Shown here: positions 53,434 to 63,733 of the stretch, one piece after another
Layout: every line of letters begins with the position of its first letter
Numbering within the stretch: position 1 is the first letter of the stretch
Source: Panagrolaimus kolymaensis
Lineage: Eukaryota; Nematoda; Chromadorea; Rhabditida; Panagrolaimidae
Length of the DNA: 64,000 nt
Assembly (NCBI GenBank): GCA_028622995.1
Contig: JAJQJQ010000029.1
Location: 620,001 to 684,000 of the forward strand
Reading direction: 5' to 3'
The notes under the pieces: generated by a model
What the model saw: only the letters and a program-made list of their open reading frames with translations
The model's database searches: none
Told to the model about the DNA's origin: nothing
Translations under genes and position numbers: made by a program

Positions 53434-54050
53434 AATCAGTATTATAATTAGGCTAAAAGCCAATAAAAGTTGGAAGTTGAGTAGTGAAGTCAATAAAAGT
53501 AGGGAAATTAAAAAAAGTTGAAGTCAATAAAAGTTGTGAAATGCTTCCATTCAAATCATTCTAAACTCAACTTCGCGGCCCAAAAAAAATTTAGAAAAGG
53601 AAAGATTTTGACCAAACTACAATGTATTTGACAATACATTTTTTACACTTCAAAAAGCAGCAAAAACCCTTTAAAGCAATTCATTTTAAGCTTTTAAAAA
53701 AATATAATAATGAAAAATGAAATGCAAAAAATTGAAATATAAAGCATGGCTTTACAATTAAAAAGGTTGCGATGATCCTTAATTATTGTCGTAGAAAGTT
53801 ACAATTAAAAGTAAATTAATTTATTAGATACAGGACACAAGGCTTTGTAATTATTTTTTTATGAGAGGGTATTTATATAAGAAGGATGGTCAAATTTTTT
53901 TTGGGCCGCGAAGTTGAGTTTAGAATGATTTGAATGGAAGCATTTCACAACTTTTATTGACTTCAACTTTTTTTAATTTCCCTACTTTTATTGACTTCAC
54001 TACTCAACTTCCAACTTTTATTGGCTTTTAGCCTAATTATAATACTGATT
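53434..54050. mobile_element. MITE-like element with identical 159-bp inverted arms
   Basis: Left arm 53434-53592 and right arm 53892-54050 are exact reverse complements over 159 bp (positions sum to 107484), around a 299-bp unique spacer. The ends read AATCAGTATTATAATTAGG and its complement. If the element proper begins at CAGTATT, it is flanked by AT on both sides. Each arm holds repeated CAATAAAAGT words (near 53461, 53490 and 53523). The spacer has a small hairpin (AATGTATT-TGAC-AATACATT, 53621-53640) and no coding capacity. Arm identity implies recent insertion or conversion. Confidence 0.85.
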
Positions 54051-54094
54051 TCCCTTCTTTTATTGATCTCGAAGAGATAATAATATTTTTTTTT

Positions 54095-54131
54095 GTATAT
54101 TTTTTGGTATATTTTTTGGTATATTTTTTTG
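54095..54131. repeat. Short minisatellite, three 12-13 bp units
   Basis: Three tandem units of GTATATTTTTTG (the last one T longer) lie just right of the MITE-like element. Confidence 0.75.
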
Positions 54132-54564
54132 TTTATTTGATTTAATGTTTGTGTTTTATTTAAAAGTTTCAAATAAATTGGTTTTTAAAACATTTGAAAG
54201 TTACATTAAAGGAACAATCATCATCTCAAACAAAATTATGCGCGGCAAAAATGGATAAGATGAAGCGTCACATAAATGTAATGACCCCAAAGATTTTTCT
54301 CTGGAGATATAGCCACAAACATACATGGCGCGAAAATGCGATGGCATGGGCATTTTGAATATGACCTCAAACGAATTTCTCTCATCGAAAAAAAAGATTT
54401 TCAACAACCTATGTTCACCAAAAAAAGGGAATCATTTATTGCTTTTTGACCTTAGAAAATTTCCTTTCAGGTCATAAACCTTCTTCTGCCATTTTTCTTC
54501 ATTAAATAAAAAGCTTGATATTCGTGATTTCTCAACATTTAATTCAATTTTCTTCTTCTTCAGA
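54132..54564 (+). promoter_or_regulatory. 5' region of the Helitron gene
   Basis: No open frame of note. The stretch 54200-54400 is less AT-rich than its surroundings and includes GCGCGGC and GGCGCG words. It ends in a pyrimidine tract TTTTCTTCTTCTTCAG (54548-54563) one base before the ATG at 54565. Such a tract so close to the ATG fits a spliced-leader trans-splice acceptor, or an ordinary acceptor of an unseen 5' exon. The transposon's left terminus should lie in or left of this region, but I could not place it. Confidence 0.45.
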
Positions 54565-55240
54565 ATGTCTTTCTTCCTTAGGAAAAAAAAGGATCGAGAC
54601 CGTGAAAATTGGTATTTTGGTAAGAAAAAATTGTTTTATAAGAACAAAAAATTTAAATATTCTTTTAGGTCCTCCTTCACCTGTTTCCCAAAAGAAAAAA
54701 GATGAAGATCTAAAAGCCCGTATGAAATTTATTAAAAAAAGAAACAAATTATGGGAAAAACGAAATTTTTCTTTATATGGTAAGAAAAGTTTATTAAAAA
54801 AATGAAAAATGTGATAAAGAATTCTTTTAGATGGTAGTGAAGATTATCAGCCGAAACCACCACGCGAAAAGAAAAACTTTGAAAATATAATTTTGGAACA
54901 GAAAAGATTATTACAAAAAAAAATGGAATTAGCAGATCAAAAATATTATAGTAGCTTTGGTAAGAGAATATAACTATTGTAAAAAAATGCAAATTTTTTT
55001 TAGGAAGCTATAACCAACATTTGAAAATTCGCGATGACCCTCAAATTTTTCCAAAAAACAAGAAAAGTTTTGGTAAATTATTTTTCCTTTAACGGCTAAA
55101 ATAAAATATATTTTTTTAGTTACAAATTTATTTACATGCTTGGTGACATGCTGGTGTTTGCAAAAGATTGTTGGCATTAAAAAGAAATCCAATCAATGTT
55201 ATGTAATTGAAGTAAATGGAGATATAAATCCAGGAAATAG
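54565..55240 (+). CDS. Helitron polyprotein, N-terminal mini-exons 1-5
   Basis: Five short exons (54565-54619, 54669-54779, 54831-54959, 55004-55072, 55120-55240) separated by introns of 49, 51, 44 and 47 bp encode about 161 residues beginning MSFFLRKKKDRDRENW. The start is the ATG one base after a strong CAG acceptor-like site. Introns 1-4 are all phase 1, and three exons end in a Phe-Gly or Tyr-Gly context at a TTTG or TATG donor, so the inner exons (111, 129 and 69 nt) are symmetrical. The product is strongly basic and low in recognisable domains, with a short hydrophobic patch (LFTCLVTCWCL). It joins the Ulp1-like exon in phase after GDINPGN. I recognise no domain; a DNA-binding or targeting N-terminus is inference. 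Confidence 0.65.
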
Positions 55241-55290
55241 GTAATTAAAAAATATACTTTTTTAATAAATTTTATATTCAAAACTTATAG

Positions 55291-56619
55291 AGCTCCTAGT
55301 CAACCACCACGAGTGCCACTTGCGCAAATTCCGCAAAATCCAAATGTGGCAAATTTTGATGGAATCGGTTTTAGTTTACCCGATGTGAATCAAAGGGATG
55401 ATGATGAATGGTTAAATGAAATTCAAGTAAACGTGGCTATTGCTGGCTTGATTCCATTTGCTGTTCGAGATGGACCATTTAAAAGAATAGCTTTAATAAA
55501 TTCAATGTATATTAATTGTATTTATCATCCAATAATTCTTGATGCAAAAGATTCTCTTCAAGTATTTCCTCATGATCCTGACCTTATTATATTTCCGTGG
55601 AATGAAGAAAACAGACATTGGAATGTATTTATAATTGATGGCAGAGGAAGAATGGCAATTTTCGTTGATCCATTTGGAAATGATAAACCTTCCGAACATA
55701 AACTTTCAATGATAAAAAGAATAATGGAAAAAATTGGTAACGAACTTTTTAATCATCCAATCCCATGTATACTCGCGCATCCATTAACGCATAATATTCA
55801 AAAAGATGCAAAAAGATGCGCAGTTCATTGTATTCGCGTTGTTGAAGAAGTCGGATTTACTGGAAGATGCAGAAGAATTTTAAATTTAAATATCGACGCC
55901 GAATTTAACCGATATATGGGTATATTTGATAGAATGGCACAAAGAAAAGGAAACGTAGTTAATTGGCCAACCCCTTTAAAAACAACTCAAATCCCAATTC
56001 CTTTTCAATTTGGATCAAAACCTGTTCAAAACTTCATTGGGCTTTTTACACAAACACCTCCAGATCCAGTTCAAAATCAAATTCCCCAAATAAAGAATCC
56101 AACAATTCCACAACAACCAATTTTCAATATTCCAAATGCTCCAACTTTAATTGCATCGGATCATGCATTATTACACCCATCGCAAAAGGAAGGACCTTTG
56201 AATCCAATTCCGCAACCAAATCCAAAAACTACAACTGTAACCCCAGCAAAAATTCCTTTAAAAGTTCAAAAAGCTCCTGAAACTGAAGAGGAAAAGAAAA
56301 GAAGAAAAGCCAGGGAGAAAAAACAACGACAAAGAGCAGGAAGAACAGAAGAAAAAAAAATTGCGGATAATCAAAAAGAAAAGGAGAGAAAAAGAGCTAA
56401 AAAAGCTGCTATGTCTTCGCATGAAAAACGTGATTTTGATAAAAAAAATAGAGAAGCTGTTGAAATTCAACGTAAAAATATGTCAGCTGAAGAAAAAGCA
56501 GCTTATAACGAAAAAGACAAGCTATCAAAACAAATTCAACGAAAAAAGTTGACAGATGAAGAAGCTGAGAGAATAAATAGAAGAGAAGCATTGCTTAAAA
56601 AAATTAGAAGGAAAAAACA
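55291..56619 (+). CDS. Helitron polyprotein, Ulp1/C48-like protease and basic repeats (exon 6)
   Basis: This 1329-bp exon follows a TATAG acceptor at 55289-55290 and joins the previous exon in phase. Its first half is a Ulp1/SENP-like cysteine peptidase. His lies in NRHWNVF (codon 55616), Asp in VDPFG (codon 55667), Gln in NIQKD (codon 55799) and Cys in KRCAVHC (codon 55817). The six-residue Gln-to-Cys spacing is that of C48 peptidases, which cleave SUMO-like modifiers or matured polyproteins; Ala replaces the usual Gly after the catalytic Cys. A Pro/Gln-rich linker follows (about 55963-56270). The end, 56281-56619, is five basic 21-24 residue repeats (starts TEEEKK, TEEKKI, MSSHEK, MSAEEK, LTDEEA) resembling STPR-type DNA-binding repeats of other Helitron-like proteins. 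The exon ends in a CA|GTAAGT donor; if intron 6 is retained, TAA overlaps the donor and ends the protein. Confidence 0.75.
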
Positions 56620-56676
56620 GTAAGTTTTTAGTTATAAAAATTTAAAACCAATTTTCTAATACATTGTTTTTTTTAG

Positions 56677-59600
56677 AAAAGAAGCAAATAATTATAATGA
56701 AATAGAAAAACGAATGAGAGAATTGATGAATATTTTCAACGATATTAATAGCAAAAACAATCGAGTGTTGTTTGAAAAAATTCAAGAATACAAACTTTTA
56801 ACTCCCAGGCAATATGAAACTCTCTGTAAACATTAGACGCGACAGAAGCAAAAAAGTGGAAAGTTATATCATGCTGCTCTTATGAAAAGATTTAAGAAGC
56901 TTCGATGTATCAAAAAAGAGTTGAAGCGGATACAGAAATGTAACAATTTATTCCAACAACTAACAGCAAAAATAGAAAAAGATGTAGTTACTGAAAAAAT
57001 GAAAAATTTTGCTGAACTTGGTTTTTTGTTTCAACTCAGGCAAATTGAACCACCAGCTGATGAAAAAGATGCTTTATTACAAATAACTCAAATCAAAGCA
57101 ATCACATCTAAAATTGAAGCGATGAAACAAATGGCTTTTGAAAAAATAAAAAATATTCAAAAAGCATTAATCAATCAAATGAATGGAGATATTATTGATG
57201 TTGAAACTGAAACTCCTGAAGATCGTTATATTCGACAATTAATAAGAGTTAGAATTCATGTTGGGGAAGGTGAAGAAAAACTAGCTAATGTTTACCCTCG
57301 TGCATGGAAAAAAACATTCGCAAAAATTAATGGTGATCCAGAAAGTGATAAAGCAGTGGTGGAAGATATTGAGGATGTAATTATCCAATTGTTTGAAGAT
57401 GAGCCACAGAACGAGCCACAGAACGATGCCGTAGTGCAAGATGTTGTAGCTCCACCAAATAATGTTGCTTATAATGAACAAGAAAATCAAGCGAAAAAAG
57501 ATCTTAATGAGCTTGTATTTGATGAACTTGTAACTGATAAAGAATTACCTGAACATGGGAAGTTATTAACTGAAAAGCTTGTGCCACAAATGACAATGGC
57601 AAAAGAATGTAATGCTGAATGCCCTTCATTAAATCATGAATCTGCAAAATTTATTAAAGAAAAATTAACAGCTTTATGTGAAGCAAAATTTCTTGAATTG
57701 GCAGATAATCTTCATAAAATTTTGTTTAATTCCGATGATGTAATCAAAAAAACCGTTCGTGAAATTTTGGATGAATTTGTTCCTCATTCATCTGGTATTC
57801 GAAGCATTAAAAGACGATATATTGAAATTGGAACATATTTTATGTTTATAAATCGTATTGAAGCTGCATACAAAAGTTGCAACTACAAAGAATTAATTAA
57901 TTTATCAAAGTATGTTAATGTTCCAAAAGAAATTATTACTATTGTTTCAAAAATTTATCACGAAGGCAAAGATAAACTAACACAAGATTATGCTTATTCC
58001 ACTCATGGAAAACTTATTCAAAATTTTGAAAATAAAATTAAAGATAATGAGACTGAAAGTTGTGATGTTTGCAGTCAACTTCGATTACCAAAAGATGTTA
58101 AAGTAATTGCTTATAATGCAGATGAACATGAATGCTTCTTAATTAAAAAAACAAGCATGTTAGCAGCGGAATCAAAAAAGATTAAAATTTGTACAATATG
58201 CAAAACCCATATGAGAAAAAATGATATTCCACCTGGAGCTGTTATAAATGGAATGGAACTTGACGACTTGGATGAAATCGAAGGAAAACTTAATTGGCTG
58301 GAAAAAGCTTTATGCCAGCTTTTCCGTCCGGTGCAATCCACGTTTCAAATGACGGATATTATTGGAAGAAAAACACAATTAAAAGGCAAACAAGGAGCAT
58401 TGGTCTTGTTACCTGTACCAACAGAAAATACGATAACTCATCTTGCAAACACATTACCGAGTTCAAAAAATTTAACCATCATTGTTAAAACTGATTATGG
58501 AAAACCTTTGGTTCGACTTCCATTAGTATTGAAATATTTAAAATTACTAAAAAAGAAACATGCTTTTTATCAGGAAATCGAAATCAACGAAAAATTTACA
58601 TTTGATAAAGATGAAAATCTTATTTTTGATAAAGATCCTACTGAACAACAAAGAAAAGCTCTCATTGATAATAACAATGATGATCCACATGAGCTTACAA
58701 TGGATGTTGAAATTCAACCCATGATTAATATTGAAAATGATGGGCCAGCAACCACAGCATTTGAACAATATGCTTTATTGAATAATCCAAATCCACCAAT
58801 AAATTGGTCCAAAGAAAAAGATATTAATGCTAAAACATTTCCCGGTATATTACCTACTGGACAATTTGGTGAAGATCATGAACGTCCTAAACCTCTATCA
58901 CTCCGTATGTATACACGCCATCGTTTGAGAAATGTTGATCGTCGTTTTGGGCAAAATGCAAAATTTTTGACTGTAACTCAAGGCCGACTTGAAATATCAG
59001 ATATTAAAAGTAGCATAGCTACACAAGCAAAGATAAGCAAAAATAAATTATCTCTTGCCGAATTTCAAAAAGCATTAGAATCTGCTGATCCAAAACTTCA
59101 ACAATGCATGGCAACTCAATTTGCTGGTTTACGAGGCCACAAAGGATATTGGGAAAAAATAAAATTACGATTAAAAGCTATGATTGCTATTTTTGGTCCT
59201 CCCACATGGTTTCTAACTTTAAATCCATCAGAAGATGATTGGACAGAAATTCATGATGTTTACACCAAAATTTATGGTGAAAAGGTTACCAGCTCAAACA
59301 TTCGTAAATTCATTGCTTTCGATCCTTATCATTGGTGTCGATATTTTCAAAGAAGAATTAGTGCCTTTTTTAAGGAATGCTTATTAGTTGAAAATGGCCC
59401 TCTTGGAAAGATTACAAATTATTTTTATCGCATTGAATACCAGCAACGTGGAACAGAGCATATTCATTGTTTGCTATGGGCTGAAAATGCACCAAAACCT
59501 GGCGACGATGAACAAGTAATTATTCAATTTATTGATGATCATGTTACTGCCCGTGAGCCTGATCCAATTAAGGAACCAATTTTGCATAAATATGCTATGA

Positions 59601-62600
59601 AATATCAAAAACATTTTGAAGGTCATACGCAAACTTGTAAACGTGTAATAAATGTTGATGGTCATCATATAACAACTTGCCGATTCGAATTTGAACGTCC
59701 TGTAACTGGTGTTACAATAATAAATCGAGCTGCAACAGATTCCATGGCAATCGTAAATGGAAAATCAAAATATTATTCTTTAAAAAGAAGAAAAGGAGTA
59801 GAGCAGTGGCTCAACGACTATAATCCTTCGGTGTTATTAGCATGGAAAGCCAATATTGACATCCAATTTTTATCAAAAGATACGATGCCCATCATTAATT
59901 ACATGAGTGGTTATGCAACAAAAGGTGAATCATCAAAATCTGATTCAATGTTAGCTGATTTAAAAGATAGTTCCATTACAAATCAACAAAGATTTAAAAT
60001 TTATATTGATATGTTAAAAAAGCGAAAAATGGGATTATTAGAAATCATCGATTTGCTTATGGGTCATCATATGTACCAATTTAGCTGTGATGAAATATTT
60101 ATCAATACCAATGCCGAAGAACTTCGAAGTCGGATTTTAAAAGCGCAAAAAGATCTTCCAAAAGATAATCTTGGGCAAACATTTTTGGATAACTGGATTG
60201 ATTCATATTATCGTAACCGATTGGATATACTTGAACAATTTTCATTAATGAATATGATAACAAATTTTCGAGTAAAAGGAAATGGAAAAAAAGCTGAACT
60301 CTTAAATAAAATCCAAGCAGATCAAATGATTGAAAAATCTAATAATGTGGAAATGAAAGACACGGATTCGGTAGTTGCTGCTGCTATTGACCCTAAAAAA
60401 ACAGAACAAGTTAATGTTCAAAATCCTGATGTTGAAATGCGTGATATTAATGCCCCATCCATTGAAGCAGAAGAAGATCAAGCGCATGATGATGAAATGG
60501 GTGAATTTGACGAAGAAGGAGCTGCCCTTGAAGATGAAGAAGCACAAAATGAAAATGATCAAGACCCAGATGCAGAGAACAATAATTTGGATAAAGATTT
60601 TACTGCAAAATCCTCAAAGAATCCATTTAATGGTTTTTATCATATCAACGATAAATTTTCACCATTTTATCAACATCCAAATAGCCCCAAATCATACGAA
60701 ATTTACAACTTTCCTTCAAAAAATATGGTAAAAATTAGACCTCTCTGCCCTCGATTATATTGGCCAAAGCTTGAAGTCAATAATGAAAAAAGCCGTGAAG
60801 ACTATTACAGAAGGCTATGTATGCTTTTTATTCCATGGAGAAATGAAGAAAATTTAATGGCTTCTTTTACTTCTTTTGAAGAACGTTGGAATGATTTTAT
60901 GAAAACTTTAAAAACCAAAAGTGAAAATGCATACAACGACATTTGCAAAATTATCCAAAACCAAACAGCTCAATTGGAAATGGAAGAAGAAATTTTTGAA
61001 GCCAGAAGAAAATTATATCAAGCTTGTAAAGATGCTAAAGTTGATTTAGAAGCTGAAGATGAGCTTGAAGTCTTCAATCGCAAAGTTGATAAAAAGAAAT
61101 ATGAGGACAATTTAAAGCGGTTAAACACTGAACAAGATGAAATACAAAAGTGGCTTTTCAAGCACATTGAGTTGCAAGAAATAGATCCAACACTTAAATC
61201 AATTCAAGCTTTTATTAGTGGAACTGCTGGAACAGGAAAATCCTTTTTAATTAACCTCTTAGCAGATAAAGGATTTGTTATTTATGGAAAAGAAGGTGAA
61301 ACAACTACTCATCCGCCAGTTTTAATATCTGCACCTACTGGTTTAGCTGCAGTTCAAATCAATGGATCGACCCTTCACAGTTTATTTAATATTAACGTCC
61401 AGCATGGTAGAAATGAAAAGCTATCCACTTTATCAAACGATAAATTAAATCAAAAAAGAATTCAATTTAAAGATGTGAAATTTATTATCATCGATGAAAT
61501 TTCGATGGTATCTAACATTATGTTAGCAAAAATTCATTATCGCTTAACCCAATTTAAATGTAATGATGAACCTTTTGGAGGCGTCAATGTTATTGCATTT
61601 GGTGATTTGTTGCAGCTTCCACCTGTTAAAGAATACCATATTTTTAAAAACCTAACCTCCCATCAAATAACAAAAGTTTTTGGAAGCAGCATAGCCAATT
61701 TTACATTTTGGTCTTTATTCGAATACAGAGAATTGCAAACAAATATGAGACAAAACGAAGATAAAGATTTTGCTGAATTATTGGGAAGAATGAGGGTTCA
61801 GAATATGATTGAAGCTGATCATAATGAATTGAGAAAAAAAATTATTCCTGGCACCAATGGCAATGTTGCAACTATGGAAGAAATAGTGGATAAATATATT
61901 GAAATCCACAAAACCGACCCTACTGTAATGGCCCTTTTTTCCACTCAAGCCGAAGTGATAGAATTTAATATGATTGTTTCGGAAAAAATGAAATTAAAAA
62001 CTGTAATTGTTGAAGCTGAAGATAGTGAAAGAAAAGTAAAACCAAATGTCACAACATCAAAATCAGGAGTGAGAGAAAGAGTTTATCAAAGAAACGAATA
62101 TCCGATTTTAAAACCCCAGCAAAATCGAACAACAAAATCCACTCGAGTTAATAAAAAAAGCAAAGATGATCAAAGAGCAGCAGGTGGAATGGCACAAGTA
62201 TTACATCTTGCTATTGGCGGAAGAGTTATTTTAAAAAGAAATATCAATCCATGTATTGGTTTAGTTAATGGAGCAACTGGGCAATTATTAGACATTGTAT
62301 ATGCAAATAATAAACCAATCCAACTTCGAGTAAAATTTCACAACATTGAAGAGGAACAACTTATTTCAAAAATTTCCGTGATATTCGATGTTGGAGGTGG
62401 AGAGCAATGTACTCGGCATCAATTCCCAATTTCAATGGCATTCGCTGCTACTATACATAAAAGTCAGGGTTTAACCTTGCAAAATGCTATTGTTTCATTT
62501 GAAACTATTTTTTCTGCTGGTCAAGCATTTGTTGCATGCAGTCGTGTTACAACCCTTAAAGGTCTTTGGTTAGCTGATTACAATCCACAAAAAATTCGAG

Positions 62601-62848
62601 TTGATAAAGATGCTTTAGCAGAATACAATCGGTTGAGAAAAACTCAAAAATTGCCAGAATTTCCCATGCCTGTTGATACCAAAATTGTAAATGATAATAA
62701 ACAACAACCTCCAAAATCAAGAAAAAGGAAACCTCCAACAACTGCTGATATTAGTTTATTAATGGTGCCTCAACAACAACCACCAACCAAAAAGCCTAAA
62801 AATGTAAAACAACCTGTTCAAGCTGCAAATAATTCAATGGAAATGGAG
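56677..62848 (+). CDS. Helitron Rep nuclease and Pif1-type helicase (exon 7)
   Basis: The longest exon. Its first 157 bases continue the upstream frame, then TAG (56834-56836) interrupts. From the ATG at 56882 the frame is open for 1989 codons. By that numbering, a CxxC pair (C394/C397 and C437/C440) forms a zinc region like that preceding Rep in many Helitrons (DUF6570-like). FLTLNPSED at 777 begins the Rep core, HIH at 860-862 is the HUH metal site (RGTEHIHCLLWAE), and Y1007 and Y1011 (YMSGY) are the twin catalytic tyrosines. An acidic linker spans about 1150-1240. The helicase has Walker A GTAGTGKS (1447-1454), IIDEISMVS with D1538/E1539, GDLLQLPPV, and motif VI TIHKSQG (1857). A basic KSRKRKPP segment near 1945 may be a nuclear signal. 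Rep nicks and joins transposon DNA; the helicase unwinds it during rolling-circle transposition in the nucleus. The catalytic motifs I checked look intact. Confidence 0.92.
56834..56836 (+). other. In-frame amber stop inside the polyprotein
   Basis: TAG lies in the frame shared by the end of the Ulp1/repeat section and the Rep-helicase section. Coding-like sequence continues in that frame on both sides, and the next ATG (56882) is 15 codons downstream. It would truncate the product to 657 residues. A recent nonsense mutation, a sequencing error, regulated read-through or separate translation of the two halves are all possible. Confidence 0.75.
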
Positions 62849-62905
62849 GTAATATTTTCAAAATATATTTTTAAAAACCTTATCAAATTTGATATTATTT
62901 TTTAG
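62849..62905 (+). other. Intron 7, 57 bp, separating helicase and USP-like exons
   Basis: The GTAATA donor at 62849 and the TTTTTTAG acceptor ending at 62905 remove 57 bp at phase 0. If retained, translation runs 18 codons and stops at the TAG that is itself part of the acceptor. Retention therefore gives a helicase without the protease tail. Confidence 0.8.
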
Positions 62906-63733
62906 CCACCAGTACTTACTGATTTAAATAATCAACCATTATTGCTTCTTCGAAATTATGGTAACGATTGCTTTTTAATTGCAGCTGTAAATTTTTTACA
63001 TCGAATCACTCCAACGGTTGAATGGATAATTAATAACTGTGAAAATTCTGATAATCGTCTCTTGCAACAACTTCGTCGCCTTTATGATAATTCAGATTTG
63101 AATATTCAACGGCTTCGAGTTAATTTACCCGAAAGTGAAAGAACTGGAATGAGTGATGCAACAACAGCACTTGATGATATTTTCGATACTTTAAATCCTC
63201 ATTCTGAAGCAACAACATCTTTCACAATCAATTACCAAAAAAATTATAATTGTGCTTGCAACCGTCCTCCTCGTTTAGCAAATTCATATTATATTGCATA
63301 CTTATTCCCAGCTTTACAAATTCCTCCAGAAATTAAATCACTTGATTTTCCCCGATTTTTTGCATTTTGGGCTCGTCGACAAAGACAATGTATTAATCAA
63401 CATCAACAATTTGTTAATCATTGTTTGCAAAATCGAATGGACTCCAATTTACAATATATTATTATTCATATTGATTCTTATTCAACTGTAAATGGGGTTT
63501 CAACCATTAGAAATTTAGCCGTTACTCAATTTGGTAATGTTCAAATGTTTAATTTTAATTGGAAGTTAATAGCGGCCATTGAACGCCGTCCACTTCATTA
63601 CGTTACTTGGGTGAAAACAAATGAAGCTGGTTGGAAAGTTATCGACGATAACATAATTGAGCAAAGAAGAATGCTTTTGAGAAATATTACAAACTACAGA
63701 ATGCTACTTTATCAAAAAGAAACAAATATGTAA
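62906..63733 (+). CDS. Helitron polyprotein, USP/C19-like deubiquitinase domain (exon 8)
   Basis: 275 residues ending at TAA 63731-63733. The exon begins directly after the acceptor and joins the helicase exon in phase (PPVLTDLNNQPLLLLRNYGN). No ATG occurs before the Cys box, so it must be made as a fusion. NYGNDCFLIAAVNFL (Cys codon at 62969, Asn two residues before it) matches the ubiquitin-specific protease Cys box. LHYVTWVKTNEAGWKVIDDN (His codon at 63596) matches the USP His box with its H-Y, W and D-D positions. The length is near the minimum for a USP core, and only a single CAC cysteine pair is left of a possible finger. USPs remove ubiquitin from proteins; here the target could be host factors or the transposase itself (inference). 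The alternative is an OTU-like peptidase, the type known in Helentron-class elements, but the His-box pattern favours USP. Confidence 0.65.
   Translation, partial: PPVLTDLNNQPLLLLRNYGNDCFLIAAVNFLHRITPTVEWIINNCENSDNRLLQQLRRLYDNSDLNIQRLRVNLPESERTGMSDATTALDDIFDTLNPHSEATTSFTINYQKNYNCACNRPPRLANSYYIAYLFPALQIPPEIKSLDFPRFFAFWARRQRQCINQHQQFVNHCLQNRMDSNLQYIIIHIDSYSTVNGVSTIRNLAVTQFGNVQMFNFNWKLIAAIERRPLHYVTWVKTNEAGWKVIDDNIIEQRRMLLRNITNYRMLLYQKETNM

Larger units (their letters stand above)
54565..63733 (+). mobile_element. Autonomous Helitron-type element, coding region (termini not found)
   Basis: The locus encodes the HUH Rep nuclease plus Pif1-type helicase that define Helitrons, the eukaryotic rolling-circle transposons, with extra protease domains. 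Eight exons (54565-54619, 54669-54779, 54831-54959, 55004-55072, 55120-55240, 55291-56619, 56677-62848, 62906-63733) join in one frame to about 2937 codons. All introns are 44-57 bp with GT/AG ends. The only break is an in-frame TAG at 56834-56836. The element has no terminal inverted repeats, as expected for this class. A classic 5' TC end and 3' hairpin plus CTRR end could not be identified; the 3' end may lie beyond the window. Confidence 0.85.

Noticed and set aside
55220..55300. GDINPGN as a 2A-type ribosome-skipping motif before the protease exon
   Set aside because: The motif lacks the E-x spacing and the final Pro of the N-P-G-P core required for skipping; resemblance is partial only.
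56258..56591. Minus-strand frames opposite the basic repeats
   Set aside because: Phe/Ser/Leu-rich antisense of Lys/Glu/Arg codons, a mirror of the real gene.
56825..56836. Short GTAAACATTAG as an intron removing the amber stop
   Set aside because: It would be 11 bp, far below any workable spliceosomal intron, and its removal would shift the frame.
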